Assembly (NCBI GenBank): GCA_964400655.1
Contig: CAYNVN010000014.1
Coordinates: forward strand, 1 to 34,527
Source of the DNA: B16-G9 sp964400655
Lineage (GTDB): Bacteria; Bacteroidota; Bacteroidia; Bacteroidales; F082
Length of the DNA stretch: 34,527 bases
Direction of reading: 5' to 3'
Every line of letters starts with the position of its first letter. The first letter of the stretch is position 1. Under the pieces are notes generated by a model, which saw only the letters and a list, made by a program, of their open reading frames with translations, searched no databases and was not told the DNA's origin. Position numbers and translations under genes: made by a program. Of the stretch, positions 18,119 through 27,400 are shown piece by piece.

Positions 18119-18149
18119 TTGTTTTAATCAAAATATTGTTATATATTTA
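18119..18149 (+). promoter_or_regulatory. Candidate promoter for the LruC-domain lipoprotein gene
   Basis: TTG (18119-18121), a 20-base spacer and TATATTTA (18142-18149) approximate the Bacteroidota -33/-7 pair, with the last -7 base off consensus. It lies 70 bases before the ATG and after the preceding terminator. Confidence 0.35.
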
Positions 18150-18218
18150 CATCCAGCTATTTATAACGTATGGCATAATATATGAAAGTAATGATTAAAA
18201 ACCAATAAAAGAATTATC

Positions 18219-20270
18219 ATGAAAAGAATTTTGCATTTTAAATCATTAATGTTTTTGCTCCTTTCGGCAATTACCGTTACTATGTTTTCGTGTAGAGACA
18301 AAAACAACGACGAACCCGATGACCAAAAAAAAATGGAAAACCTTGTGGTTTCCGAAAACTTCAACTGGTCAACCACCAAACCGGCAACTTTTACCATACG
18401 CGCTTTTGACAACGAAGGGCAATATATTACGGGCGCAAAAATGTTTGTTTATACAGACGACCCTGAAGAGGGAGGAAAGCTGATAACAAGCGGCGTAACC
18501 GATAATGAAGGCGTTTTTACGGTAAAATACGACATCCCTGCCTATTATACCCGGCTGTTTCTTACCACGGATTATCTGGGATTACCTACTCCCGGCCTGA
18601 TTGATCTGGATGAAAACGGTTTTGATATTACCCTTGGCGGGGTATCGAAAAATACTCCTTTCAAATCGGCAATGCAACCCCAAAGCCCCAATACCAATTA
18701 CAAATTTCTGGGAAGTTATAACAATCAGGGCGTTCCCGATTATCTGGAACCCGATAACGACCCCATCGACAGGCAATTTTTACGTGATATTAACAACACG
18801 CTCCCCGAACGTGTTAGGCTTACCACATCGCATCCCCAATATTTTTCGTTGGAGTATGATCATAATTTGCACCTTTCGGAAGCTTGTGATGTATGGATAA
18901 CATTTGTACATGAAGGCGCAGGCTACAAAAATGTTCTGGGTTTTTATTCTTATCCTACGGATGATGCTCCACAATCTCCCGATGATATCGATTCCATTAC
19001 CATCATCTTTCCAAACGTATCATTTGCCGGCAGCGGCGGAGGCCTGCATTCCGGAAACAAAGTACACATTGGCCAATTCCCTGCTAATACAACCATCAGC
19101 TTTGCTTTAATGGCAAACGGATGGAGAAACGGTTCGGTTACCGACGGAAACTGGATTGTTTATTCACAACGTGAACTCAACCCCGAAGCAGACCCTGCAT
19201 TGAAACAACATTCGGTTTTGTTAAGCGACAACGGACGTGATTTGATGCTGCTTGGTTTTGAAGACATCCTGCGCGACAGAGGAGGATGCGACCACGACTT
19301 TAACGATGCCGTTTTTTACGTTACCGCCAACCCCGTGCAGGCCATCGACCAAACTTCTCTCCCTACGGTTGATTATACCGGAACTGACAGCGACAATGAT
19401 AACATTCCCGACCATTTTGACGATTATCCCAACGATCCCACACGGGCTTTTAATAACTACTACTTTAATCAGGGCGATTTCGGTACCCTGGCATTTGAAG
19501 ATATGTGGCCATCAAAAGGTGATTACGACTTTAACGATGCCGTAATTGATTACAACTTCAACCAAATTACCAATGGCGATAACGAGCTGGTGGAAATTTA
19601 CGGAACTTTTATTTTACGTGCACAGGGAGCCTATTTCCATAACGGTTTCGGTTTTGAGCTGCCCATCGACAACAATTTGGTGGCACAGGTTTCGGGCAAC
19701 ATAAATGTACCCGGTAAACTGGTAACGCTCGACAGCAGAAATTTGGAAGCGGGACAAACCAATGCCGTTATCATCCTTTGGGAAGACGGATACGACATTT
19801 TGCCCCATCCGGGTAACGGACTGGGTGTAAATACCGAACTGGAAGCTCCCTATGTTGAACCCGATACGGTGAATGTACACATTACCTTTACCCAGCCTGT
19901 TAATTTGGCCGATATCGGCAACCCGCCTTACAACCCGTTTATCTTTGCCAACGGTCAGCGCGGTGTGGAAATTCATCTTATCGACCATACCCCCACCGAT
20001 TTGGCCGACGAAGGATTATTCGGTACAAATTCCGATGCTTCCGATCCTGCAACCGGAAAATATTACCGGACAAACACCAACCTGCCGTGGGCCATCAATG
20101 TTATCGAACATTTCGACTATCCCGTTGAGAAGGTGGAAATAATCGATACCTATCTGAAATTTGCCGAATGGGCCGAAAGCAGCGGACAAACTTCATACGA
20201 CTGGTTTAAAGATGAACCCGGATACAGAAACGAAGAAAATGTTTATAAAATTCCCGATGGCAATAAATAA
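18219..20270 (+). CDS. LruC domain-containing lipoprotein
   Basis: A 683-residue protein with a lipoprotein signal (MKRILHFKSLMFLLLSAITVTMFSC, lipidated Cys25), then an Asp/Asn-rich linker. Residues about 45-110 look like a beta-sandwich (NFNWSTTKPATFTIRAFDNEGQYITGAKMFVYTD). A DUF4114-like segment ends in DRGGCDHDFNDAVFYV, followed by a calcium-loop-like DSDNDNIPDHFDDYPNDP and a second GDYDFNDAVIDYNFN, the LruC/DUF4842 pattern. Such proteins are outer-membrane or surface lipoproteins in Bacteroidota and Leptospira, with no known enzymatic activity; calcium binding is inferred from the Asp-rich loop. It stands alone between two terminators. Confidence 0.88.
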   Translation: MKRILHFKSLMFLLLSAITVTMFSCRDKNNDEPDDQKKMENLVVSENFNWSTTKPATFTIRAFDNEGQYITGAKMFVYTDDPEEGGKLITSGVTDNEGVFTVKYDIPAYYTRLFLTTDYLGLPTPGLIDLDENGFDITLGGVSKNTPFKSAMQPQSPNTNYKFLGSYNNQGVPDYLEPDNDPIDRQFLRDINNTLPERVRLTTSHPQYFSLEYDHNLHLSEACDVWITFVHEGAGYKNVLGFYSYPTDDAPQSPDDIDSITIIFPNVSFAGSGGGLHSGNKVHIGQFPANTTISFALMANGWRNGSVTDGNWIVYSQRELNPEADPALKQHSVLLSDNGRDLMLLGFEDILRDRGGCDHDFNDAVFYVTANPVQAIDQTSLPTVDYTGTDSDNDNIPDHFDDYPNDPTRAFNNYYFNQGDFGTLAFEDMWPSKGDYDFNDAVIDYNFNQITNGDNELVEIYGTFILRAQGAYFHNGFGFELPIDNNLVAQVSGNINVPGKLVTLDSRNLEAGQTNAVIILWEDGYDILPHPGNGLGVNTELEAPYVEPDTVNVHITFTQPVNLADIGNPPYNPFIFANGQRGVEIHLIDHTPTDLADEGLFGTNSDASDPATGKYYRTNTNLPWAINVIEHFDYPVEKVEIIDTYLKFAEWAESSGQTSYDWFKDEPGYRNEENVYKIPDGNK

Positions 20271-20298
20271 TTAAGCATTAAAACTTTATAAGTTTTAC

Positions 20299-20337
20299 AA
20301 TCCCGGGTTGGCATTTTAACGGCTGATCCGGGATTTT
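20299..20337 (+). terminator. Probable terminator after the LruC-domain gene
   Basis: Arms aatcccgg (20299-20306) and ccgggatt (20328-20335) are perfectly complementary, with a 21-base loop, and the right arm runs into a short T-rich tail. The long loop makes it weaker than the other two terminators of the window. Confidence 0.55.
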
Positions 20338-20397
20338 GTTTACCGACCAACACCCTCCGTTCACCGAAAACAGGTTTTACGGTTTAACTCGCCGCTA

Positions 20398-20405
20398 TAT
20401 TTTTG
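20398..20405 (+). promoter_or_regulatory. Bacteroidota -7 box before the DUF5668-comB-lolA-like run
   Basis: TATTTTTG fits TAnnTTTG and lies 25 bases before the ATG at 20430, downstream of the preceding terminator. No -33 TTG is seen. Confidence 0.35.
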
Positions 20406-20429
20406 CTGCATCATTTTAAACCTCTCATC

Positions 20430-20831
20430 ATGAAACACATAAAATCAAACAGAAAAACAGCAGCCGGTATTTTACTATTTGTTTTCGGTGCATTGCTGTT
20501 GGTACAAAACCTCAACCTGCTCAACATCCCCGTTGCCGATTATCTGCTAAGCTGGCAATCGATTATTATATTTATCGGTATCTTTGTCATTGCTGCAAAT
20601 CCGCACCGTAAAGCAGGTTATATAATGGTATTTGCAGGAACCGTTTTTATGCTTTCGAAGTTGCTAAACATCGAAACCCACTTAATTATCTGGCCTGCTT
20701 TGCTGATAGGTGCCGGAGTGCTGACTTTGTTTAAAAACCGGTTTAAATGCAATCGTCCGGTAAATCAACATGCTTTTATCCATTGTAAAGGAAAAGAGAC
20801 AAATATCAGAATAAGCAAACGTGAAGATTGA
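20430..20831 (+). CDS. Small membrane protein, DUF5668/LiaI-LiaF-like transmembrane region
   Basis: A 133-residue protein if started at ATG 20430; the upstream TTG at 20403 overlaps the -7 box and is rejected. Four hydrophobic segments are visible: AAGILLFVFGALLLVQNLNLL, LSWQSIIIFIGIFVIAA, AGYIMVFAGTVFMLSKL and LIIWPALLIGAGVLTLF. The G-x-L-L-V-x-N-L-x-L and W-P-x-x-L-I-x-G-x-x-x-L patterns match DUF5668 / LiaF-type N-terminal membrane domains, found in envelope-stress modules. It ends in a basic cytoplasmic tail. The stop overlaps the comB start by 11 bases, so translational coupling is likely. Function unknown. Confidence 0.75.
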   Translation: MKHIKSNRKTAAGILLFVFGALLLVQNLNLLNIPVADYLLSWQSIIIFIGIFVIAANPHRKAGYIMVFAGTVFMLSKLLNIETHLIIWPALLIGAGVLTLFKNRFKCNRPVNQHAFIHCKGKETNIRISKRED

Positions 20832-21660
20832 TATAATTCCATACGCATCGGCAACAAGACCCGAACTTACAAACAACAAAACCGTTGTGGTGATTGATGT
20901 GCTTCGGGCCACCTCGGTAATGCTTACGGCACTTGTAAACGGCTGTAAAGAAGTTATTCCGGTGATGACACCCGATGAAGCCATTCAAAAATCGTTGCTC
21001 TATCCGCCTGAAGAGGTAGTATTGGGCGGAGAACGCAATGCCGAAAAAATAGAAGGGTTTCATCTGGGCAATTCGCCCCTGGATTATACACGGAATGCCG
21101 TGGAGAACAAAACAGTTATTATTACCACAACCAACGGAACCAAAGCACTCAACAGCTGCCTTAATGCAAAATATGTTTACATTGGCGCTTTTTTAAATTT
21201 AAATGCCCTTGTTGAAGAGATTAAAAATGAAAACGAGGTGGTACTGTTTTGTTCGGGAACAAACAACACTTTTTCGCTGGACGACGGAATGTGTGCTGCT
21301 GCAATAATTAATCTTCTGGCAAAAGAAAAAAACCTGAATTTAACCGATTTTGCACATTTGTTATTATCGGTTTACAAAAACGACACCAACAGTGGAGGAA
21401 CCTTGCTAAATAAAAGTTATCATCTTAACCTGCTTAAACAAAAAGGATACGAAAAGGATGTAATATTTTGTCTGCAAAACAGTTTGTATGATATCACACC
21501 CCAAATGAACCTGATCAATAAATCAATAAAACAGAACCCAAGAAAAAAATTACCCTGTTACTCGTGGCTGCGCTCTTCAGTTCAGCTGTTTTTGCCCAAT
21601 ACCTTACCCTTAAAGAGATACTCGACGGCTATTACAAAGTCAACAATGTCGAAAAAATGA
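20821..21660 (+). CDS. ComB-like 2-phosphosulfolactate phosphatase
   Basis: Starts at GTG 20821, with MKIDIIPYAS as the expected family N-terminus. Family motifs are TVVVIDVLRATSVMLTALVNG (Asp26), LGGERNAEKIEGFHLGNSP (about 68-86), ITTTNGTKAL (101-110) and LFCSGTNNTFSLDDGMCAAA (142-161). ComB is a Mg-dependent phosphatase that converts phosphosulfolactate to sulfolactate in coenzyme M synthesis; in Bacteroidota its physiological substrate is unclear and no comA or comC is present here. Members usually end near the CLQNSLYDITP region. The frame instead runs on to 279 residues, and its last 35-40 residues are an out-of-frame reading of the next gene, which points to a lost stop codon or an indel. 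Confidence 0.85.
   Translation: MKIDIIPYASATRPELTNNKTVVVIDVLRATSVMLTALVNGCKEVIPVMTPDEAIQKSLLYPPEEVVLGGERNAEKIEGFHLGNSPLDYTRNAVENKTVIITTTNGTKALNSCLNAKYVYIGAFLNLNALVEEIKNENEVVLFCSGTNNTFSLDDGMCAAAIINLLAKEKNLNLTDFAHLLLSVYKNDTNSGGTLLNKSYHLNLLKQKGYEKDVIFCLQNSLYDITPQMNLINKSIKQNPRKKLPCYSWLRSSVQLFLPNTLPLKRYSTAITKSTMSKK
21543..21549 (+). other. A7 slippery heptamer at the comB / lolA-like junction
   Basis: Seven As lie in the comB frame as A AAA AAA. A slip of -1 here moves a ribosome (or an extra A in the mRNA moves the message) from the comB frame exactly into the frame of the LolA-like protein, whose signal peptide would then read KKKITLLLVAALFSSAVFAQ. Whether slippage occurs is unknown; an indel in the assembly is the plain alternative. 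Confidence 0.4.
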
Positions 21661-22286
21661 AAGAGGTAAATACCGTCATTGTGAAAGGTTCATCCACCAA
21701 CATGGGACAAACCTTTCCCTTTACCATTTACAAAAAACGCCCCGACAAATTCAGGCTTGAAGTTCCCATTCAGGGCACTTCCATGTTACAGATTTACAAC
21801 GGTGATAAAGGCTGGATTGTTACCCCATGGACAAGTAATCCGTTGAAAGAAATGACTGCTAAGCAATTGACCGGATTTAAAAAGGAAACCGATTTTGAAG
21901 GGCCGCTTTACAACTGGAAACAAAAAGGAAACAAAGTTGTTTTGATGAGCAAAGAAAAAATGGGAGATACCGATGTTTACCAGCTTAAACTAACCTCGAA
22001 AGACAGCAGCGTAACCTATTACTACATTGATGCGAAAAAATTTGTTTTGTTAAAAACCAAATCGGTTAAAAACATAAAAGGTCAACATGTTGAAACCGAA
22101 AAATTATTCAGTAACTACCGGAAAGACGGCGATTTTTTGTTTGCCCACAGCATTAAAGTAATAAGCAACGGACATGTAAACCAAACCATGGAGATAACAT
22201 CGGTTAAATACAATGCTCCCGTTGATGACAAATTATTTAACAAGCCGAAGGTGCCTGAAACACCGGGCGTTTATAACGGTAAATAA
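21564..22286 (+). CDS. LolA-like outer-membrane lipoprotein-sorting protein
   Basis: The only standard start in frame is GTG 21564, giving 240 residues that begin MAALFSSAVFAQ, a signal peptide lacking its basic part. The same frame upstream reads INKTEPKKKITLLLV back to a TAA at 21519, so the real N-terminus is probably 5-14 codons earlier; the codon after the TAA is ATC, one base from ATG. The mature part has the LolA/LolB half-barrel pattern: VNTVIVKGSSTNMGQTFPFTIYKKRPDKFRLEV, LQIYNGDKGWIVTP, DVYQLKLTSKDSSVTYYYIDAKKFVLLK and YRKDGDFLFAHSIKVISNG. It probably binds lipid or lipoprotein in the periplasm. A terminator follows. Confidence 0.82.
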   Translation: MAALFSSAVFAQYLTLKEILDGYYKVNNVEKMKEVNTVIVKGSSTNMGQTFPFTIYKKRPDKFRLEVPIQGTSMLQIYNGDKGWIVTPWTSNPLKEMTAKQLTGFKKETDFEGPLYNWKQKGNKVVLMSKEKMGDTDVYQLKLTSKDSSVTYYYIDAKKFVLLKTKSVKNIKGQHVETEKLFSNYRKDGDFLFAHSIKVISNGHVNQTMEITSVKYNAPVDDKLFNKPKVPETPGVYNGK

Positions 22287-22324
22287 CCGGTAACCGCAAT
22301 AAAAAATATCGACACGTTTTTAAC

Positions 22325-22355
22325 AACCGGATTATTTTATGAATCCGGTTTTTTT
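22325..22355 (+). terminator. Intrinsic terminator after the lolA-like gene
   Basis: Perfect 9-bp stem aaccggatt (22325-22333) / aatccggtt (22342-22350), 8-base loop, and a run of seven Ts (22349-22355). Confidence 0.88.
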
Positions 22356-22425
22356 ATCGGCAGGTCAAATACCAATTGCGTTTTAATTGCGTTAACTGAA
22401 CATATTGTCTTTGTAAAGAATACCT

Positions 22426-23070
22426 ATGAGTTACAATGCCCGCAAATACCCGAAAACGGAAGAGATTTTAAATGTTGTTACCCACGGACTGGGGTTTTTA
22501 CTGAGCATTGCAGCGTTGGTGCTGTTGGTAGTTTTTGCGGCCTTAAAAGGTAACGTGTGGCACATTGTAAGTTTTAGCATATACGGCGCAAGTCTGGTTG
22601 TGCTGTACCTTGCTTCAACCCTTTATCATATGGCGAAAGAGCAGAAAACGAGAAACAAGCTCAATATTTTTGACCATTCATCCATTTATGTGCTGATTGC
22701 GGGAACTTATACCCCATTTTTACTGGTAACCCTTCACGGCCCCTGGGGCTGGAGTCTGCTGGGCATTATTTGGGGACTGGCCATTGGCGGTATCATATTT
22801 AAAATCCTCTTTATTGGGAAATACGATCTTGTTTCGGCGGTTATTTACGTTTTAATGGGCTGGCTGATTATTGTTGCCATCAAACCCATGAACGAACATC
22901 TTGCCACCGGCGGATTGTGGTGGTTGCTGGGTGGTGGCATATCCTATTCAATAGGAGCCGTTTTTTATATGCTTAATAAAATGCCCTATAATCACGCCAT
23001 TTTCCATATATGGGTACTGCTGGGAAGTCTGGCTCACTTTATCGCCGTATTTTTTTATGTTTTACCCTGA
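22426..23070 (+). CDS. Hemolysin III / PAQR family membrane protein
   Basis: A 214-residue inner-membrane protein with seven hydrophobic segments. Family marks are EEILNVVTHGLGFLLSIAAL (His20), STLYHMAKEQ, the DHSSIYVLIAGTYTPF core, and the C-terminal HAIFHIWVLLGSLAHF with three histidines; these His and Asp residues bind the metal in the PAQR fold. The name comes from Bacillus cereus hemolysin III; bacterial members probably act in membrane lipid homeostasis rather than lysis. Start ATG 22426. It has its own gap after a terminator and is convergent with the AtoE gene, only 11 bases between the stops and no hairpin there. Confidence 0.92.
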   Translation: MSYNARKYPKTEEILNVVTHGLGFLLSIAALVLLVVFAALKGNVWHIVSFSIYGASLVVLYLASTLYHMAKEQKTRNKLNIFDHSSIYVLIAGTYTPFLLVTLHGPWGWSLLGIIWGLAIGGIIFKILFIGKYDLVSAVIYVLMGWLIIVAIKPMNEHLATGGLWWLLGGGISYSIGAVFYMLNKMPYNHAIFHIWVLLGSLAHFIAVFFYVLP

Positions 23071-23081
23071 AAGGGGAAAAA

Positions 23082-24416
23082 CTAAAATATTAGTAAAAAC
23101 AGGGCAAACACAAAGCCTCCGGCAAGGAACAGCACAAAAGTATAAGGAACAATATCTTTGGCTTTTAAACCGGTGATGCCCAGCAAAGGCAATGCCCAAA
23201 AGGGTTGTAGCATATTGGTCCACTCGTCGCCGTAAGCCAGCGCCATCACTATTTTTGAAACAGGTACACCAAGCTGCCGGGCCGCTTCAACAATTACCGG
23301 CCCCTGAACAGCCCACTGGCCCCCTCCGCTGGGCACAAAGAAATTAACAATTCCCGCACTGATTAAAGTAAGCAAGGGCAATGTGGCGGCGTTTGAAATT
23401 TGAACGAAAAAATCGGTAAAAACCAAAAACAGTCCCGAGTACTTCATAATCCCCATAATACCGGCATATAACGGGAACTGTATCAAAATACCTGATGCAG
23501 CACCAATTGATTTGGCAACATAAGCGGTAAAAGTATGAATGTTGGGTGTTAGCAGTACTCCCAGTGCAAAAAGCGTAAAATTGATAAAATTCAGATTGAT
23601 AAAACTCAAATCACCTGCCTTTATGGCAAGATATACAGCGGTTATTAAAAGTGTTGAACCGAATAAAAGCGAAAACCATCCTGAACGATCCAGCCTGTCG
23701 GCACCCGTAACCTTTTCATTTTTCAAAACATTTTCCGCCTGCGATTGAATTGCCGGAACCGCACCTTTGTTTTTACCTGCCATATAATACATTACCAATG
23801 GCAATAAAATTAACAGTGTCAGTGCAACGGTAATATTCATGGGCGAGAGCAACGTTTCTCCAAGCGGTATCACTCCGGTTTTGTCTGCCAGAAAGTGACC
23901 CTGTTCGGCAACTTTTAAAGGAGCCGAGCCCGAAAAACCGCCATGCCATACCATTAAACCCGAGTAGCCCGCGGCACCAATCAACGGATAGTTGAATTTT
24001 AACTTTCGTTCCGAAAAACTTTCGGCAAGTTTACGGGCAAACACCGCCCCGAAAATCAAACCGAGCCCCCAGTTCAGAAAACCAAACAGCAATGTTAACA
24101 ACGTAACCCAAAAGGCAGCCGATGCAGTGGTTGTAATGTTTAAAGAGAGCTTACTTATCAATGCGTTCACCGGTTTGGTAAGTGCCAGCACATAGCCCAG
24201 TACCAAAATCAGCATCATTTGCATCGAAAAGGCAAGCAACTCCCAAAATCCTTTGGCCCAGTATCCCGTAAGGGTAAGCAGTCGGGGAGCATCCGAATCG
24301 TCAGGTGTGAGCCACCACGCAAGTATAAAAGTAAGATAGGTAAGAATTACCGCAATACTGAATGGTGAAGGCAGTATCCGCTTTAAAAACCCGGTAAATC
24401 TTACTATCAGATTCAA
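23082..24416 (-). CDS. AtoE-type short-chain fatty acid transporter
   Basis: A 444-residue polytopic inner-membrane protein with about 11-12 hydrophobic segments. Characteristic stretches are SFSIAVILTYLTFILAWW-like N-terminal helix, FWVTLLTLLFGFLNWGLGLIFGAVFARK, LIGAAGYSGLMVWHGGFSGSAPL and the C-terminal FFVPSGGGQWAVQGPVIVEAA and YGDEWTNMLQPFWALPLLGI, all shared with AtoE. The family imports short-chain fatty acids such as acetoacetate or butyrate. The start is a TTG (24416-24414) with an in-frame TAA two codons upstream, so no ATG is possible without losing the first helix. It lies 24 bases after the second C25 protease stop and is probably in its transcript. Confidence 0.93.
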   Translation of the reverse strand: MNLIVRFTGFLKRILPSPFSIAVILTYLTFILAWWLTPDDSDAPRLLTLTGYWAKGFWELLAFSMQMMLILVLGYVLALTKPVNALISKLSLNITTTASAAFWVTLLTLLFGFLNWGLGLIFGAVFARKLAESFSERKLKFNYPLIGAAGYSGLMVWHGGFSGSAPLKVAEQGHFLADKTGVIPLGETLLSPMNITVALTLLILLPLVMYYMAGKNKGAVPAIQSQAENVLKNEKVTGADRLDRSGWFSLLFGSTLLITAVYLAIKAGDLSFINLNFINFTLFALGVLLTPNIHTFTAYVAKSIGAASGILIQFPLYAGIMGIMKYSGLFLVFTDFFVQISNAATLPLLTLISAGIVNFFVPSGGGQWAVQGPVIVEAARQLGVPVSKIVMALAYGDEWTNMLQPFWALPLLGITGLKAKDIVPYTFVLFLAGGFVFALFLLIF

Positions 24417-24440
24417 AATTTAAGTTTTGGTTTTACATGC

Positions 24441-27400
24441 TTATCGGGTATAGATAATTTTACCTGTTGTCCGGCTGTTTCCCGAAGATACAGCATAAAA
24501 ATATACCCCCTGTTTTACTCCGTTGCCGGCAGCATTCCAGTTAAAACGAACATTGCCGGATAAACGGTTTGTTGTGGTGGTGTAAACAACTCTTCCCATC
24601 AGGTCGAAAACCGAAAGCGTTGCCGTTTTTCCCGAAACATTATATAAATCAAAATGGATGGTTCCGTTAAACGGGTTGGGGTATGCCCTTACCTCCGCCT
24701 GCTCCTCTTTGGCATCAACTGTTCCCGTCCAGATATAAGGAACGCCAAAGAAACTGAGCATTTCGGCAAGGTATCCGGTTTTGTTGCAAACATCATTGTC
24801 AACCAGTCCGCCATACTCAAACGAAGCGCCGATGGTACGATAGTTATTTTCAATGTTTGCAATGGCAGCATCATAACCCGGATTCATATTGGTCAATATT
24901 GCAAATGCTTTATCCAGAGGAGCTATACGGTCGATGTAGTTATTTGCCCCCTGATATTGAAAAATATAACCTTCCATAAAGGTAGCCTCATCACCTGTAA
25001 CGGTATTCAAGTCGTTTGAACCATCTTCCACACCTTCAATAGAGAACATGGGGTGTACTGCAGTGGGGCTATCAACAGCCCATGTATCGCCGCCTTCCAT
25101 ATAAAGTTTACCGCCGTTATTCAGGTAATCGGCCAGCTGTTGTCCCTCATTTTCCGTTAAAACATGATTGTTGCTGAACACGCCAAGCAGTACAAAAGCT
25201 GCTTTGTAATCGTTAATGTTATCCGGTATGGAATCCATCACCTGACCCGAGAGCGACAGTTCGGCAAGAGATGCCATAAGGCTGTCGGCCGACAAAGTAG
25301 GAGCCAGTTTAATGATAACCACCGGTTTTGGTCCTACAACAACCGGGAATTTACCATTTCCCGTAATATTGAAATCGGCACTCATATTTATATCGAACCA
25401 TACCAGCAGGCCCTCCGGGGCATCGGCATCGGCAGTAACCGTATAAACCGCCATGACAGTATCGCCGGCATCCATATCGCCATAGGTCATGGTACTGTTT
25501 TGAATGGTAATCCACTCTTCGTCACCCGTTAAAACCGCATCAACGTTAAAGGCTTTTGCGGAGCCGGCATTGGCAATATAAACTTTCATGGATGCGGTTT
25601 CGCCGGCATCTAAGCGTCCGTTACCGTTACCGGTGGTACTGTCATCTATTTCATAAAATACATATTGTAAAACCGGAGCATGGGCGATAACCGAAAAGCC
25701 CATATTCCAGGTTATACCCGAAGTATCGTAAGCTTCGATATCAAAATTTATTTCGGCCATATCCGGAACCGAATCGGCAACCGTAAAACGATATCCGTTG
25801 TAAATACCCACGGTATCGCCGGGAGCAACTGTTCCGTAATTTTCGGTAGTATCGGTAATGGTTACATAAGGTGAAGATGTTGAAATATTTGAGATAAGAT
25901 CAACGGCATCAACCATACCTGTGTTTTCAAGATAAACCGTCATAAAGACATCTTCGTTATAATCAACCATCTGATTGTTATTTCCCAACGAATCGTTAAT
26001 GGCATTGTTAACATATTGGATAAAGGGAGTATTTCCGCTAACGATTTCTATTGAGTCGATATAGGGCACATGGTTATAGGCTATTACCACAAAGTCGGCA
26101 CTACCTGTTGATGAAAGTGGTGATGTAAAATTAATGGTATTGGTATCGCCCGACACGGTAACCGATCCCAGTATTTCGCCATCCATGCTAAGGGTGGCAA
26201 TGGCTCCGTCAACATTACAGGTAAACTCCATGGATGTATCGCCAACCATAAGCATTGAAGGATTGGTAACTGCGATATCATCGGGGTATGCTGTTCGCAA
26301 CATCAACGACGGGTCGCCAAAAATGGTCCATGTATCGGTCATTTTATAACCTGCCGAACCGTAAGTGTCATTCATCTCCATACATCCGTTCATGGTAACA
26401 CCGCCAAAGGTTCGCTTAATATTATCGGGATAGGTTTCAACCAAAATATCGTTCATGGCATCCTGACCGCACATTGGCGGGTCCCAGCTTTGATTAATGG
26501 TTGACATAATGGTACAAACGGCTCCCGTCGGATTTCCGAAGTTATCGGTGGCTCGCAGCCATGCTTCGGCAAAGCAGGTGTTGTTTTTAAAATTTCCGTT
26601 AACACAGGCTACCGAAAAAATAAACGGAAGGTTTCCCGCATTGGTAAGATTGTTCACATCCCAATTGCTAAAACCGGTAGTTGACCAACTGGTGATACTA
26701 CCGTGACCACAGTAGTTTATAATGGTCACTCCGTCGTTAACGGCATCGCTCACATCTGCCGGCCATGGGTCTCCCGGTTCGTCGTGTCCGCCATGGGTAC
26801 CATCGTAAAGCTCATAGTCGTAAAGATAGGTATAAGGCAGCAGTTTGTTTTGTTGAATGTTACGAACATGCTCCCAATCGTACTCACCGTCATCGCCGGT
26901 ACCCTGATTGGAAGCAATACCGAGGCACTGTGTAAACCAGGTTGTATCGCTCACCATTGGTGTTTTTTCGTAATCAATCATTCTGTTAACCTGTGTGGTA
27001 ACCTGACTTTCGGTTTCGGCCGAAAACCTGCCGCAGAACAGGTCGGGATAATGATCGTTTCCTTCAATATAGGTATAATCGTTATCCGAATCGTTTCCGG
27101 CCACACTGCTGGTGTGTACCTGAGGAGCATCTCCTACCAGCAGTAAAAAGGTAAGGCCGTTATCGTTGTAGTAATTGGTAACATACTGTTTAATGGCCGG
27201 TGCCGTATTTCCCACCGAGTCGATACTTACCATATCAACATGGGTTCCGCATTGTGTTTTCCAGGTAACAAACGGGTCCATTTCATCCATAAAATCGCCG
27301 TAGGAGATAATCAGCATATTACCGTGTTCCTCAACAGGGGTGTAACGGTTTCCCTTTTGATAATTGAGGAAATGGGTTTTATAGATACGGTTAAACCGGC

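Noticed and set aside
21541..21660. C-terminal 35-40 residues of the ComB frame as a real domain
   Set aside because: This segment is the +1-frame reading of the LolA-like N-terminus and has no counterpart in the ComB family as I know it; it is more likely a consequence of a missing stop.
23071..23081. Bidirectional terminator between the convergent hemolysin-III and AtoE genes
   Set aside because: Only 11 bases separate the stops and no inverted repeat is visible there or just inside the gene ends.
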